A stretch of 64,000 bases of DNA from Adiantum capillus-veneris (GCA_014529385.2 CM043970.1:69650567-69714566); one strand, 5' to 3'; positions 12,060-24,439 are shown, numbered from the stretch's first letter. Program-made: numbers and translations. The notes: generated from the sequence alone by a model not told the origin.

Positions 12060-12439
12060 CAGCTTGTAGCTCTTGCTTGAAGCTCATTGGACCCCTCCAA
12101 GCCTAGACAATCACAAGCAGGAGGTAAATCAAGTAACAAAGGTAGCCTTGGGACAAGTAACCCCCTTTCCCCTTTGAGACAGAGGACTTGATAAATGTAA
12201 AAACAATTAATTAAATATTCTAATTTATCATTGGACCCCTTGGGTGGCCAACCAATAGGCTTCTGGCACACCATGAGGGCAACATGAGAAGGAACTTGAC
12301 AAGTGTCTCTTTTGATTTCTTTGTACCAAGCATGCCTTGTGTGAGTGTGTGTATGTGTGTTCTCTCTCATCCCCCCTCTTGTAGGGTTCACCCCCTCCTT
12401 GTAGGGATTAGCTTTGACTTTTGTGCCACCTCAAGCCCC

Positions 12440-12665
12440 TCAACCTTGGGCCTAGTTCTCACCACAAGCGTGGCCTTTAAGCCCCTCAAGCTTGGGATGG
12501 GTTCTCACCTCAAGTACAGTCCTAGCATCTCAAGCATGAAAAGAACATCAGGCATCTCAATCATCAAGCACATCAAGCATCTCAAGCATCTCAGTCATCA
12601 GGCACCTCAAGAATCTTAGTCATCAAGCACGACAAGGACCTCAAGCACCTTAAGCTTAGGTTGGG
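12440..12665 (+). repeat. CATCTCAAG-type short repeats
   Basis: Many irregular copies of CATCTCAAG / CACCTCAAG / CATCAAGCA, about 9-11 bp apart, densest between 12520 and 12650. They are preceded by two longer half-repeats that contain CCCCTCAAGCTTGGG-like wording. Confidence 0.65.
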
Positions 12666-12719
12666 TTCCCACCTCAAGCTCAGCCCTAGCTTACCTAAGG
12701 TCAAAGGACTTTTATTTGG

Positions 12720-14165
12720 ACCCCTTTACTATTGGCCCCGTGTTGAGATAGATCTATAAGAACATGTCTATAAGAAAATGTATAAAATGAGAGTTTCAAG
12801 GCCTTTTTATAGGTTTCTAGTGGCTAGGGTCAGTGGAAAAGAGGTCATCCAAGACCATGTGAGCTCCCTATAAAAGAGAAGGCATCTTCAAGCTACTCAC
12901 TGGCTTTGGTAGCTTTTGGACTCCACATGTGACCCCCTGCTCAGCTTCAGGTCCAAGTTTACTACTTTGGATTGGTTATTTCTCTTTTTTGATAGATATC
13001 TAATTATTAATTTCTACGCCATGTGATTTCTTATCTTCTAGGGCATGAGAATTAATTATTTCTAGTGTTTTCAAATTTTTAATTGATTAAATTAATCGTG
13101 AAATCTTTTGGAGGGTCTATCGGGGTCAAATTTGGCATGAACTAAATTTTGACACTTTCTAACTATAGTATTGTGTGCTTGAGATTCCAAAAATACCATT
13201 TTTCACTAGTTTCAGGATAAGGGTTTGCTAGTTTTTATATTCAATGCTCTCAATTAAAAATCGGGCTTATTTTCTAATTCCCAAAAAGGTGGAAACCTTA
13301 CAATCACCCCAACTTAAGAATTTGAGATGTCCTGATCTCAATCAAAGTTAGGGAATTCTTTGCAATAGAAAACTTTAGATTTTCATGTAGTGTTTTTAGT
13401 GGGATTATCTCTCCACATAACTAAAAGCTCATTAATTTACTTTATTTCTAATATTTCTTTATCTTTCTTCAAGAATGCCATCTAGTTTGAAATTCTTTAA
13501 CTCTTTCTTTTGGTATTACTAACCATTCACTAATCATTTTATCCAAGAAACTCTAGGTATTGAGTTCATCTTAAAACATTTACAAACCAAGTGTATCAAC
13601 TCAAAAACCAAGTCAAATCCCTTTTGTATAAACAAAACAATCCATATATCCAATTTGTCAAGACTCAACATGACGTGCTTGGTCTAATTGACCATTCAAA
13701 GCAAACATCTTTTGACAAGTATTATGCATTCTATCTTTGTCAATCTGAATGCTTTGGTGCATGTACTTGCCATTCTAAGAAATTTACGTTCGCACAAGCT
13801 ACCACCATCGCATCGGAGGTACTTCCTCTATGTCTTTACCTGATGTGCACATAGAATGTGAGTTGATTTTTTGATATCTAGTCCATTCCTAAGATACCAT
13901 CATAGATTCCTACTAACAAGGTGCAAAGAAGGACAAGGTGAGGGTTCCTTCAAATTCAAATTCTACTTTCTTGAGACTGACAATTGAGAGAGAAATTCTT
14001 TCCCATTTGCTAGATCTACCTCTGATTTCTTGATTGGATATTAACTTAGCTTTAGAGTCCTTAAGCATTCCACAAAAAAAAAAAAAGTACTATTACAATA
14101 TATAAATAACTTATGTTTTTCTCTTTGTCAGTTTGTATTGATTTAGATAACTTTATATTATTGTG
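12720..14165. other. No gene seen
   Basis: AT-rich sequence without a recognisable coding domain, RNA gene or repeat boundary; short frames only. Confidence 0.5.
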
Positions 14166-14169
14166 GGGC

Positions 14170-15049
14170 TCTAAGGTTGTTAATTGTGTCAATTTGAGCA
14201 GCTCTTTCATGACCCTCATTCGTTTAAGTTGGTTCTCCTATGGCTATTAAGCTCTTGCCTCTCTTCCTCTTTCTGTACCACGTCCTCCATTTCTACCTTC
14301 TCTTTTATTATTCCCTTGATCTATCCAAGGTTGAGGAGTGGCTCTAGTGGTAAATTTAGGGTGTTTCTCTTCTAGACAATTATTTCTATAGTGTCATGTT
14401 TGATTGTATCCATAACACGTGACATTTGGGAAGGTCTACTCCAAGTTCACTCTAGCTTCTACTCCACATTGTTGATATCCTTGGTTAAAAGTTTCTCTAG
14501 CTCTTTCCCTAAATTTTCTTGTAGAGGTGATTCCTCCAACTGCAAGAGGCTTGGCTTTGAAAAGGGTGTCTTGAATTGATGTAGGCCTCATAGCTTCAAA
14601 ACGTGTACTCAAGGGTTTGTTAAGTCCTTGACAAAAACGGGCAATCTATTGCTCCATTGTCATCTAGGGAGCATAGCATCATAAGACACATACTTGGTAT
14701 AATACTCCTCTAGTGAAAACGCTAATTGGAGTAGGCCAAAAAAAACTCATTCATCTTAATAGCTTGATGTGCAAGTACCTGCTTCATCTTCTTCCAAGAT
14801 GGGCTACTAGTAGAATTGTCTCTATAATGTTGTTTTCACTAAAGTTTAGCGTCTCCACCTAAGGAAAAATATACCTAGCAAAGATTTCTTCTCATGAGCA
14901 GTCTCTGATGCCAGAAAGTAGTCATTCATAGCCTTTGGCCATGCTTCAGCCTTATGCTTGAGGTTGGGTCCTTCTCCCTTGAAGATGGGGAGTTGCACTT
15001 GTTTTAGTAATAGTTTATTTTCTTGCGTAATTGTATAAAGGCTATTCAT
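14170..15049 (-). pseudogene. Element G: degraded gypsy-type gag
   Basis: Translating the minus strand across several frames and stops gives an ordered gag. The N-terminus (14846-15049) has LPIFKGEG followed by EAWPKAMNDYF. The capsid-like part has KMKQVLAHQAIKMNEFF, then QIARFCQGLNKPL. A Gln/Arg-rich tail has CYGYNQT and HYRNNC, which look like a worn zinc knuckle. No single frame covers it, so it is a fossil. Its 5' side is the extra frame at 15273-15804 and the primer-like site at 15875-15892. I saw no pol downstream (below 14170). Confidence 0.6.
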
Positions 15050-15272
15050 GCGTGTATTACCCTAGGATATGAAAATTTATTACTAAATGAGGATCTACCT
15101 TGTTTAAGATTTCAAACTTATCTTATACTCAAAAAATTTACACACTAAATGAAAACAAATTCCAAGACATAAACAACCCTCTTATAGTATACTCATAAAA
15201 ATCATAATATGTATAAGAGTTGACACAATGCATGAAGATTCTATTATGTACAAGAGTGACAACAAATCTATA

Positions 15273-15804
15273 CTAGATTCTTGCAAACTTGGTTGTATCA
15301 TATATAGGATCAAAATATACAACATCTTTTGGCCCTCTAAAACTAGGTCCTACACCCAAGGTTCTAATCCTACCTTGATAGATTACTTTAGACACCTGAT
15401 CAAACACCCTTTGATTTTGTGATACTTGAACACCATCTACTATAGTGATTTCATCTATATTTGTTGTTCTAATGAAGAAGTAGACTTCAATAACTTGAAG
15501 TGCTTTGGCCCACTTGAATCTCTTTTTCTTCAAAATTTGTGCAAGACCTTCTAACTCTCTCGCATCAATGAAGAAAATTCCACCAGATCCTGACCAGGTG
15601 ATCCTCCAAGTGGGAGAAGAAAATCTCTTGTCTAACCGTTTCATCATACAGTTTTGTATTGGACAGCATTGATATAGGCATACCCTCATGAATCTTATAT
15701 TGAAACCATGAACTTGTGATAGGCTTCATGAAAATCTTCTTGTAAAGATGGGGAAAATTCTCTGCCCTTTGTTCACTCTCTCTACCCCTTTGTAAAAAAA
15801 TCAC
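15273..15804 (-). pseudogene. Element G: extra frame between primer site and gag
   Basis: Two overlapping frames (15565-15804 and 15273-15689) lie where only a leader is expected. The longer one, 138 residues, has KKKRFKWAKALQVIEVYFF, then VIYQGRIRTLGVGPSFRGPKD. I know no family for it. A short resemblance to the frame of element F in the same position (YQGYKIRVWILGIEP) suggests that both elements carry a related ORF upstream of gag, as described for Tat/Ogre-type gypsy elements. The similarity is short and judged by eye. Confidence 0.4.
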
Positions 15805-15874
15805 AAGTGCACAATAAAAAAAACTAGTGTCATTCTTATACTTAAAACTTTTGTAGGTGCAGGATTCTCATTAA

Positions 15875-15892
15875 CCATGTTTTGATATCAAA
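15875..15892 (-). other. Possible primer-binding site and LTR end of element G
   Basis: On the minus strand the sequence reads ...GACCTCACA followed by TTTGATATCAAAACATGG. This is close to the LTR end and tRNA-Met primer site of other elements here (CACATTGGTATCAGAGC), but with several mismatches. An LTR would lie from 15893 upward; I cannot see its outer end. Confidence 0.45.
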
Positions 15893-16515
15893 TGTGAGGT
15901 CCCCAACCCTTTTAGTCTAAGGTCAAGATGGGGTCCTTGACAGGTCGCTAGGCCTAATGAACACAAAGTCTCTAAGAATGAAAGACCCAAAGAATATGTC
16001 CTTGCCATTGGCAATGTCTTGAACCTATGGCCCTAGAAGTAGACCTAGTCTTGTCTTGCGAGCGGAAACGATACAAAAAATCTAAAACTTTATTTGATCC
16101 TAAAGCCTTCACATAGGGCTAAGGATTTTTCTTTCAACGCTTTTCCCTCTACTTAGGTGAGGACACAGCCGTTGTAGGACTCCTCTTCCAATGGGGGATC
16201 TTGCTAAACGTTTATTGTGGTGGGAAAAGATAGCTATATAGCTAATCAAGTCCATCCGTCCATGATCAACAACCTTAGTTGATCCCCACTTTCCACCCCA
16301 CACTCACATACATATATCTTAGTTTTCTAATTATTATCATGTTCTTTTAGCAATTAAAACAATGATTTGTTTCTTATTTTCATGGCAATGTTTGTTAAAA
16401 TAAACCTTTGAAAAATTAGCATTACAAAGATCTTTTATCAAACAAGCATCTTTAGACTTAAGACCAAGTACTTTCATATCAACACTGACTAGCACTTCAC
16501 CTGGCTCAAGGTGAT
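15893..16515. other. Possible LTR of element G; no gene seen
   Basis: If the primer site is real, this stretch is the 5' LTR in minus orientation. No second copy was found to confirm it. Confidence 0.3.
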
Positions 16516-16720
16516 CTATACATGGGTGCCCATACACCCTTCCCTTACTTCAAACATCAAGTTCAAGTGTCAATACACCTCAAGTACACCTTTTTCTTAT
16601 TTCAAAATCATAAGTTTGGGTGCTCATATACCTCTTTTTGTGAGTGTTCATACACCTCTTTTGTGGGTGCTCATAGACCTCTTTTTTGTGGGTCCCCATA
16701 CACCCTAACCAGCTTCCCAT
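16516..16720 (+). repeat. GGTGCTCATACACCTCTTTT minisatellite
   Basis: About six degenerate units of 25-45 bp built on GGGTGC-CATACACC and CTCTTTTTTGTG. The last four (from 16617) are the most regular. The small open frames here follow from the repeat. Confidence 0.7.
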
Positions 16721-16739
16721 ACAACCGGATGGCTCCCCT

Positions 16740-17789
16740 AGGATAAAAAAAATATCTTGACATTTTCATGACAATAGCATGAACGGAGTAGAGACTCAGT
16801 GTTCATGGAGGTGACCGAATTAAAAGAAGCCACAAAGCTTTCATCGCTCTACATCTGAGAGAAAATATCGAGGAATCAGAGATGATCTTGAGACAAGAAG
16901 TCTTAAGGATGGTCAGTCAAATCTTTCCCTATTTACCCAGTCTAACAAAGATGTTTCTTTACAATCAAATTCTTGGTGTTTTAAGGTTTATTCTTTTGTT
17001 CTTGGCTAGTTTTATCAATCCTAGTGATCCTAATCACTACTTATGGTATGCAATGTTAAATACTTTAAAACTTTGTAAAAATTAACTGAATTTTAAGAAC
17101 TTAAACCCACCTATGACTGATCGGGTGCTAGAAACTGCTGCACCTTTGGGAGACAAGTGGCCACATCCATGGGAATTCTACTAGGACCAGCCTCGTGATC
17201 GTAAGTACCTCTTCTCCTCTTGGGTAAGGACTTATCATATGTATGGTCTCTTGTACTTGTCCTCTTAGGAGCCATGTTCTTATCCTTTAAAATGGTACTC
17301 AATCATTAGGTATAGTATACAGCTTGTAGTACTTACCTTTAGAAACCTTATGAATGATTCTACAATGTACTCCAACCTTGGGTAATTTAACCCTAATTAT
17401 CTAAATTACTTAACTAGTTTTCTCTTTAGTTTCTTACATCAAAATTAAATTTTTTTCACCATAGTTGTTTCTTAACCTAATATTAAGCTATGATATAGTT
17501 ATCTTTTATTTTTCAGAGTATTTGTTAGCTCTAATAATTTTATCATAATTATCTAATCTATTTTTCTAATTTCTCTATTTTATTTATAATAAAAATCAGG
17601 CTAAATAGACTCAATTACTTAGGTAAACTAATTTTTCACCTATAAGTTAATTATCACATCTTTTTAATGATGTTTTCTATATTTGTTCATCATTATAAAC
17701 TTATCCACTTTAATTAACTAATTTTTTCTTTTGATTTATATTCAAAATCAAGATATTTTAGATGAATTAATTAGCTAAATTAATCGTTC
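16740..17789. other. No gene seen
   Basis: AT-rich. A minus-strand frame of 63 residues (17111-17302) with KRTSTRD and LPKRRRG is basic but matches nothing I know. Confidence 0.45.
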
Positions 17790-18215
17790 TCTAACAATCC
17801 AAGTGGTCATTCAATGTGGCCATCAGCCAATTGCAACTTCATTCTAGTTTTTCTAATCATAGGTTTTGTCCTTGATTCCCAAACAGCTTTTGTTGCTATA
17901 GCAATGCCAGCACCACTATTTAGTATGGCCATAATTTCAACCTCATTGAACTTTACACAAAGGGTTGTGTTTCCTTCTTTCCCTTTGTAGTAATATCCTA
18001 CCTGTTCATAGGAATAGACTCAAGAACTCTTGGTTGATGCAGTTCATGTTTCATATCTTCCAATTATCCAGGAGTTAGTCATGTGATTCCAACTTTTTTT
18101 AAGGTCTTCTGAAGCTCAACACATAGGTGTGGATGAATCTTGAGCAATTCTGCTAAGGTGAGAGTACATTGAATTGGCGTTGACATTATAGATGAATGTT
18201 TTCAACCTACACGGT
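17790..18215 (-). pseudogene. Isolated gypsy retropepsin fragment
   Basis: Minus-strand translation gives EGNTTLCVKFNEVEIMAIL, NSGAGIAIATKAVWE and RKTRMKLQLADGHIE, then a stop and PLGLLE. This is the plant Ty3/gypsy protease signature (ILDSGAG...IRKTRMKLQLADG...ERP-GLLE). The catalytic Asp is Asn (GAC to AAC), and the Arg of ERP is replaced by TGA, consistent with CGA to TGA. The upstream part (to 18215) reads LAELLKIHPHLCVELQKTLKKVGIT. No RT follows on the minus strand, so this is an orphan piece or belongs to a scrambled element. Confidence 0.7.
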
Positions 18216-19592
18216 TTGATTTGCACAACTAATTTTAGCAGTTTTGCACACTACCGAGCTTTCTTCTTTATGTCCTAGGTATGATGGTAGTGTTTTGATG
18301 GTGATCCGAGCCTAACACAAATTTTTGTTTATCATATTTTGTTGGTTTTCCTTGCTTCTAGAGGTTTACAATAAAAGAAAGAGTGAGAACAACCTCTTGG
18401 AAAAATTTAAAAAAAATGATTTGATAGGAATTTTTCCTTGACTAGTTCACTGGAGGTGAAAGGTAGAGGGAGAACCTAGTGGTAAAGGGAAGGGAAAATA
18501 TGTAAATGTGAAAAGAAAAGATATGATGTGGTTGTGGAGCCATGCACCCATGATTCAAGGGTCATGAGTGGCTCATATCATCATGGATTTGGAGCCATAT
18601 GATGATTCAAACAAATGGGACCCAAGTGGAAGACTTGGTAAAGGAAGGAACCAGACACATGATTTTGCTGAATTTTTAAAAACTACTTCCACTCCGATCC
18701 AAGAAACGTTGTCTTCATCAAAGTTGTAGCTGATGAGCTGGAGATTCTGGCCATATTTTTTTTATAATTTTTGCATCTACGGTCTAGGAGATATGGCCAA
18801 AATGGCGGACGCCAATTTTTTCAACTGTGGTGGAGACCACCCCCTCTACCTTTACACACACACACCCTTCCTTTTCCACATTGAGACCTTCTCTAAAAAT
18901 CAGCCATTAGTCTTCTCACCCTCCTCTCCTTCCTCCTCTCTCTCAAGCTCAAAAACCCATCAAAATTCCTCTTCTAATCACCTCTCAAGTCATGCTTAAT
19001 CTTGTTGTAATTCATAAGTTCTCATTCAACCCCTTTCTATTATTCCTAGATATGTATTGATTTTATGTAGATTCTTTACATTTTAAAATAAGGAAGCTCT
19101 TGGACTCAAGCTATGGAGGAAGGAGTGAAGACAACACAAGTGATGATGGAGCTAATTGGTCAACAAATCACTTGGAAGGAGCTTCTTCATTGGTTGAATG
19201 CCCCTAATCAAGCTTCATTTGTACAAATTACACTTGGATCTTAACCTCACTCCTAATCACTCTCTTTCCTATATAAAGAGGCCTTCCCTTTGTAATTTCA
19301 AGCCTCCCTCAGCCCCATTGAGTCTTTGTATCACTCACCATGAGCCCATAAGCTCATTCATTCACTCTATTCTTGCACATTCTAGAGTGCAAATTGTTTC
19401 ATGCTAGTAACCTCTCCTCCTCTTACTTATGTTAATTAAGAGAAATCTTTTATATGTGTGTGAGAGTGTTTGATGTGATCTTGGCTAATCCTTGAGTGGT
19501 TGTTTGGTAATCTACATGACTATTTGTGTTGGGAGTATTTGAAGTCATCCATTCCTTGTACACACACTAAGGTTAATGCTTCATTCATAGTG
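18216..19592. other. No gene seen
   Basis: No domain recognised. Around 18730-19000 there is a C/T-rich stretch with short frames only. Confidence 0.45.
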
Positions 19593-19595
19593 ATC

Positions 19596-19659
<64 letters not shown>
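19593..19659 (+). repeat. (CT)n microsatellite
   Basis: About 32 CT units with one interruption near the start. Confidence 0.97.
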
Positions 19660-19661
<2 letters not shown>

Positions 19662-19979
19662 TGTAGCGGTCCTAGCCCACGCTTCCAAGACTAGGTGGTG
19701 CCCTTATCTCATTTCCCTTGTGGCGCAATGGAGTTTGTTTTGGTGTAGAGGCCGCCATTCCAAATTTCCTTCGTCAATGGTTATAGGCTTTTATAAATCT
19801 AATATATCAAATCCCTAACCTCCATCTAAGGATGGTGTTTTCACATAGGCCTCAAAAGGAGAACTGTCTAGCCATACTTCTTTTATAAGAGCTAACTTAA
19901 AGGCACTCCCATTATTAGCTTCTTTTACTTTTTCCCATAGATATCTCGACCAGTCTTCTTCTACTAGGGGAATCCAGTC

Positions 19980-21690
19980 CTCATTATAAGGTACAATAAG
20001 CTCTTGTTTTTAGTTTTCTTATGAGGTTCTTCAAGGATCTCTGCTTTAGTTTCATTGGGATCTGTTTTAAATTTCTTAGGCATTTCTTTTGTATCAACTT
20101 TTGATTTTCTAGCATTTCTTGAGTAATTCTTACCAAGTTTTTAAAAGCTTTCAGCTTTGCATCTTCCATGTGTGGGGTTGGATAGTTTTTTTGTTTAGTT
20201 TCCATGTTTTAGACATCTTTGAGTCCTGCTTGGAATGCTTCCAAGAAAGCATGAATTGGCTTGTATAGCTTGTCCACAAGAATAGATCCACCAGACTCAG
20301 GGTTTCGATTCTTGAAATTCATTCTCTGATTCTTTAACTCGCTCTTTGAACAACTTCTGAGCTTTCCTTTATTTTTCATCTCTCTATTTCGACTTTTGGA
20401 GCTCGTATCATTTGTGTCTCTTTCTTTTAGAACATTTTGAAGAGTGATGATCACCCAATTCACAATCCTCACAATTTTCACGCTTAGATTTGTTCATAGG
20501 TTTCATCATTGGTGGTCTAGGGACTTGGTTTTTCACATAATAAACATGAGTAGACTCTAGAGGGACGTAGTAAATAGGTTCCTCAATAGGAGGCTGGTGT
20601 TGGTTATACAATTCTCCTTCCACCATGATAGTAAGTGGATTGGTATCCTGATAGGGTGTGACTTGAACTAAAGCATGCACATCCCCCACTCCTTTGGAAT
20701 GCATATACTTTATAGGTACAACATTAGATCTTGGTAATGGTGGCTATTGTCCTAGATAGTTTGTGGTCTATCCATGGCCATCCGCATTTTTGTACATGCA
20801 CCATGCTAGGTAGGTATTGATACATAGGTTTCCCTTGTGGTCTCATTCACACATATCACACATTCCCATTTAGGCCTATAATAGCCCTCATGAGTCTCAT
20901 GGTTGGTCCATTTTCTCTCTATAGCACACCATTTTTGTGGTCTCACAGATTGTCCCTCAGGTGGTCCCCTAATTGGAAACTTTTGCAAGTTATTCACCAT
21001 CTCATTCATTCTTTTTATCATATCTTCTGTGGTGGACATAGGAGCAGTAGCTATCACTCCTACTTGGGTCAGTATGGTCAACACCAGATTTTCACTTTGA
21101 GAGTCCTTCGCACTGGTTTCTTCACTATAAATGTCTCAATCATCTACCAAATCAATTACATAAAAAATATAGGCCTCCAAAGGTATATGTTTCTTGCTAT
21201 AAAGCATGTCATGTAAGTCTCGATTCAACAAACCTTTGAGAAACAAGGAAACGAGTACTTCATTAGCAGAGACTTTTAATTTTGGACATCTAGCAATGTA
21301 TTGCTTCATACAACTCGTGCAATCCCTTACAGATTGTCCTTGTTTTGGTTTGAAACTATAGGATTGAGCTACCATGTTATGCTTAATTCCTATTTTGGAA
21401 CAAGCTGCTACAAATCATTTTTCCAACGTGATAGTGCTAGGAGGGATATTATGGAACCAAGTCAAAGATTTTCCTTCCAATGTCATTCCAAATTCCTCGA
21501 ACTATGAAAATAGAGAATTCTTTGATCATATGGATCCTTAGATCCATTGTACTTCTTGATCCATTTTTGAGTCTGACCCTTCTATTGGGTTCATGTTTGG
21601 TCCTACATGTGGTAGGCCATGGTTCAAGTCCTTCAAACTAGTCGGTAGGAAATACTGACTCATGTAGCCCTGTAGTGGCCTTAGTGCCTT
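19980..21690 (-). pseudogene. Element F: gag, broken
   Basis: Frames at 21136-21375, 20806-21084, 20408-20704 and 19984-20481 on the minus strand form a decayed gag. The most telling part has KYNGSKDPYD (across a frameshift near 21545), then EFGMTLEGKSLTWFHN, a stop, and AACSKIGIKHNMVAQSYSF with KQGQSVRDCTSCMKQYIARCP and VSLFLKGLLNRDLHDMLY. This is the usual course of plant gypsy capsid domains. Downstream come TEDMIKRMNEMVNNLQ and CEDCELGDHHSSKCSKRK, possibly a modified Cys/His zinc-binding segment. No protease or RT follows below 19980. Confidence 0.65.
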
Positions 21691-21699
21691 TGTTTTAAG

Positions 21700-22557
21700 T
21701 CAAATTTTATTTTCTTTGTGGTGAGTTCTACTCCCAAAAGAGTTTCTTGGTTCAGCTCCTTCTTGATTTACTTTAGGTTCTATGCCTAATATCCAAACTC
21801 TGATTTTATACCCTTGGTATTTGGTTTGTTCAACCTCAGTGGGGGTCATCATTACAAAGTTGTTATTATAAGAATCCCTAAAGAGGTAATATGGGAGCTT
21901 TGGAGATCTCTTCTCTTTGATTTTGAAGATATATACTATCTTGAGTGGCATTAGTTGCCATGGCCTCACATGGAATGTCCACAACAAGTCCTTAGCATTT
22001 CCATCCTCCCAACAATAGACTCCCAGTTGAGGGTTCTCTGCTTTGATCCATTTAAGAGGTTTTACATCCACTTGTTCATATCCCTCAAAATCTAAGACAT
22101 GTGGTTCCTCTTTGGTGGTCATATCTAGGATTATAGTATCAACCTCTAATCTCCACTTGTGTATCACCTTGAGATTTACAGCTTTCACATATTGCTCACC
22201 ATTTTTATCCATATATATTTTTCCTTGCCTGTTTGTTCTTACTTATTTCTCAAACACTATGTCGTGATCATCAATGCAAACATCATACTCTTCATTAAGG
22301 TCCAGGTACACATAAGCCCCATGGGCATTGGTCTTATAGAAGGTCAATATGTGCTTATAACGCATTGAGGTTCCAACTCCCGATTGAGTAGAATAGGAAG
22401 ACATATCGGATGTAGAGTTTGAATAGATGTGTGGTACCTCCTCAAAGATTGTTCCTAAAGGATCACCTTGGTTTACATTCTCCTCAGTCAATATTCTACT
22501 TGCAATCTCTCTCAGAAGTCTAGGATTCATAATTACTCTTTCGGACCTAAGGTTCAT
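21700..22557 (-). pseudogene. Element F: extra ORF upstream of gag, one stop
   Basis: Two frames, 22243-22557 and 21700-22212, are in the same reading frame and separated by a single TAA (near 22241), probably an old CAA. Together they give about 285 residues with no known domain. Words include MRYKHILTFYKTNAHGAY, NGEQYVKAVNLKVIHKWRLE, YCWEDGNAKDLLW and TKYQGYKIRVWILGIEP. The ORF lies between the primer site (22761-22781) and gag, where simple gypsy elements have only a leader. Tat/Ogre-type elements are known to carry an ORF there. Its function is unknown. Confidence 0.5.
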
Positions 22558-22760
22558 AAAGAATTTCTAGATCTTGGTTGATTGTCTTACATGTCCCTAG
22601 TGACATTTACAGATTACGCTCCCAAGAACCTCGGCACAACTAAGGATGACACTCTTCAATTGGTGGTTTTAAAGTGAGAGTTTGTATTTTGGGTAATCTA
22701 GAGGAAGTCAAGGACAATATTCACCATGTACTCTTCTTTTCCCTAGTTTAGGTTATTTTG

Positions 22761-22783
22761 TTCCCCGAAAATGGCACCAAATG
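22761..22783 (-). other. Primer-binding site of element F
   Basis: On the minus strand the LTR appears to end CCCACA, followed by TTTGGTGCCATTTTCGGGGAA. This resembles the TTGGCGCCGTTGCCGGGGA-type primer site of Athila/Tat-like plant elements, with a few transitions. Confidence 0.55.
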
Positions 22784-23629
22784 TGGGTGGGTTGCCAAGT
22801 GTCACACTTGCCTTATTTTAGACATAACAAGAACCACAAACGTAATTGTCAATCCATGGAATGAAGCAGACTTGAGTAGTGCATTAAGGCTATAGAGATT
22901 GTCACTTTCTCAAAAAACATATCAATTATCTCAACTAAGAAGCAACATTCAAACGGACGTCAATCATCAAAAGCTAATCGCTAATCGGTGAGCTATATAT
23001 GCTAGCTTCATGAGTTCCCAACACCCAAACATCACCAAATTGCTAGGATAAGTGGATAAGGCCTAGATACATGCATCTCAATTCCACCTTTCTACCACTT
23101 GCAAAAAATGCAATATCTATAGTATGGTAGATTTGACCTAAATATATTTGATTCAAAATGCATGTCGAAGCTTAGCAATGAAGTCCTAACGCCTCTCTTA
23201 TGATTAGTCTTCCATTCATATGCCTAAATCTTGAGTTATGAGCTATTTTAGGATGAGGTTCAATGACAACGAATACTTTGAAATAGTAGCAACAATGACT
23301 TACCTTGTTGCATAGAGATTTCACCTAGGAATGCAATGGTGTAGATAGTTCAGTAAACACACATTCAACGAGGGAGATACAACTTCAGAGAGATAGAGTA
23401 GAGAACACAGCAATAGCACGTACTATTTGTATTATCTAAAATTTGTAAAAAATTTTACAAAAGTCGCTTACCCTAGTGAAGGTTTAGGTCAAATATTGAC
23501 TCACTTAAGCCCTAAGTGATGGAATAAAATGGGTACAACCTTAAATCATATAGACTCGACTCCAATTTACAAAATTATTCCACAATGTGAGAAAATCAAC
23601 AAAATTGGCTTCCAGATTAAATCAAGAAT
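22784..23629 (-). repeat. Probable LTR of element F
   Basis: The sequence upstream of the primer site in minus orientation; no frames. The outer boundary is not recognised and no second copy is in the window. Confidence 0.4.
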
Positions 23630-23635
23630 GTAGTT

Positions 23636-24198
23636 TTACAATGTAGGGCTTCCAAAAAATACAATTTGCAAAAATGTTTTCAAAGCTTCTATTGACGCAT
23701 GTAGCTTGCTGCTAACACATGCATAGGAGGTAGGGTGTGGAGAGCCTCTGTTCTTGATTGTAATCTTGTTGAGAGCCATGTAGTCTATACACATTCTCCA
23801 TGATCCATGTTTCTTTTGCACTAGAAGCACGAAAGAGCAATAAGGAGATGAACGCGACTATATCAACCCCTTTTCCAAGAGCTCATGAACTTGGCTCATA
23901 ATTTCTTCATGTTGGACACGGATAACTCTATAAGGAGTGCAATTTGGAGGAGTGCTATCTAGAACCAAATAAATGTTGTGATCCTCCGGTTGCAATGGTG
24001 GAAGCTCTCTATGGAGAGTCTCCAAGAAACATTCTTTGTTAGTATTAAGAAAGTCTAAGTGATCACTCTGTAACTCGGACAAATTAGAAGAGCATTTAGA
24101 CTCACTTCTATCTCGTACAAAGATCGTGTAGGCAAAGATATAAGATTTCTTTAATTGGAAATGGCCAAAGCCAATACAAGAGGAATAATACCAAGTGC
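23636..24198 (-). pseudogene. Gypsy fragment E: protease-RT linker and RT start
   Basis: Minus-strand frames read LSELQSDHLDFLNTNKECF, then HRELPPLQPEDHNIYLVLDS, EEIMSQVHELLEKGLI, a stop, and [27 protein letters not shown]. This is the linker and the first RT motif of a Ty3/gypsy polyprotein, related to but different from elements A and B. After KITIKN (about 23745) the sequence no longer reads as RT. Its upstream part is cut at 24198 by copia element D; the other side resumes at 29370. Confidence 0.75.
24194..24198. repeat. Target-site duplication of element D (left copy)
   Basis: AGTGC, repeated at 29365-29369 directly after the right LTR. Confidence 0.9.
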
Positions 24199-24425
24199 TA
24201 TTACCATATACATGTGGTAGTGATGTGTGTGAACACACTAGGACCGCCGGGGCATTTTTTCCCTCTTTAGGAGTTTTTTTCCCCCGTGCATTGTATATAC
24301 GCCCATCACTCTAGGGCTATCTATCTTTCCATTGCACACTAAGTAACACACTCTCTATTGTGTGCCTTGAGCTTCCTTTGTCTTCTCCAAGCTGTGTGTG
24401 TTTCTCTGCAACCCTAATTCCAACA
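24199..24425 (+). repeat. Left LTR of element D
   Basis: Begins TATTACCATATAC where the right LTR has TGTTACCATATAC, so the terminal TG has been lost to a G-to-A change. Ends TTCCAACA. The other differences from the right copy are in a T-rich stretch near 24286. Confidence 0.93.
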
Positions 24426-24427
24426 AT

Positions 24428-24439
24428 TGGTATCAGAGC
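24428..24439 (+). other. Primer-binding site of element D
   Basis: TGGTATCAGAGC, complementary to the 3' end of plant initiator tRNA-Met, two bases after the LTR end. Confidence 0.93.
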
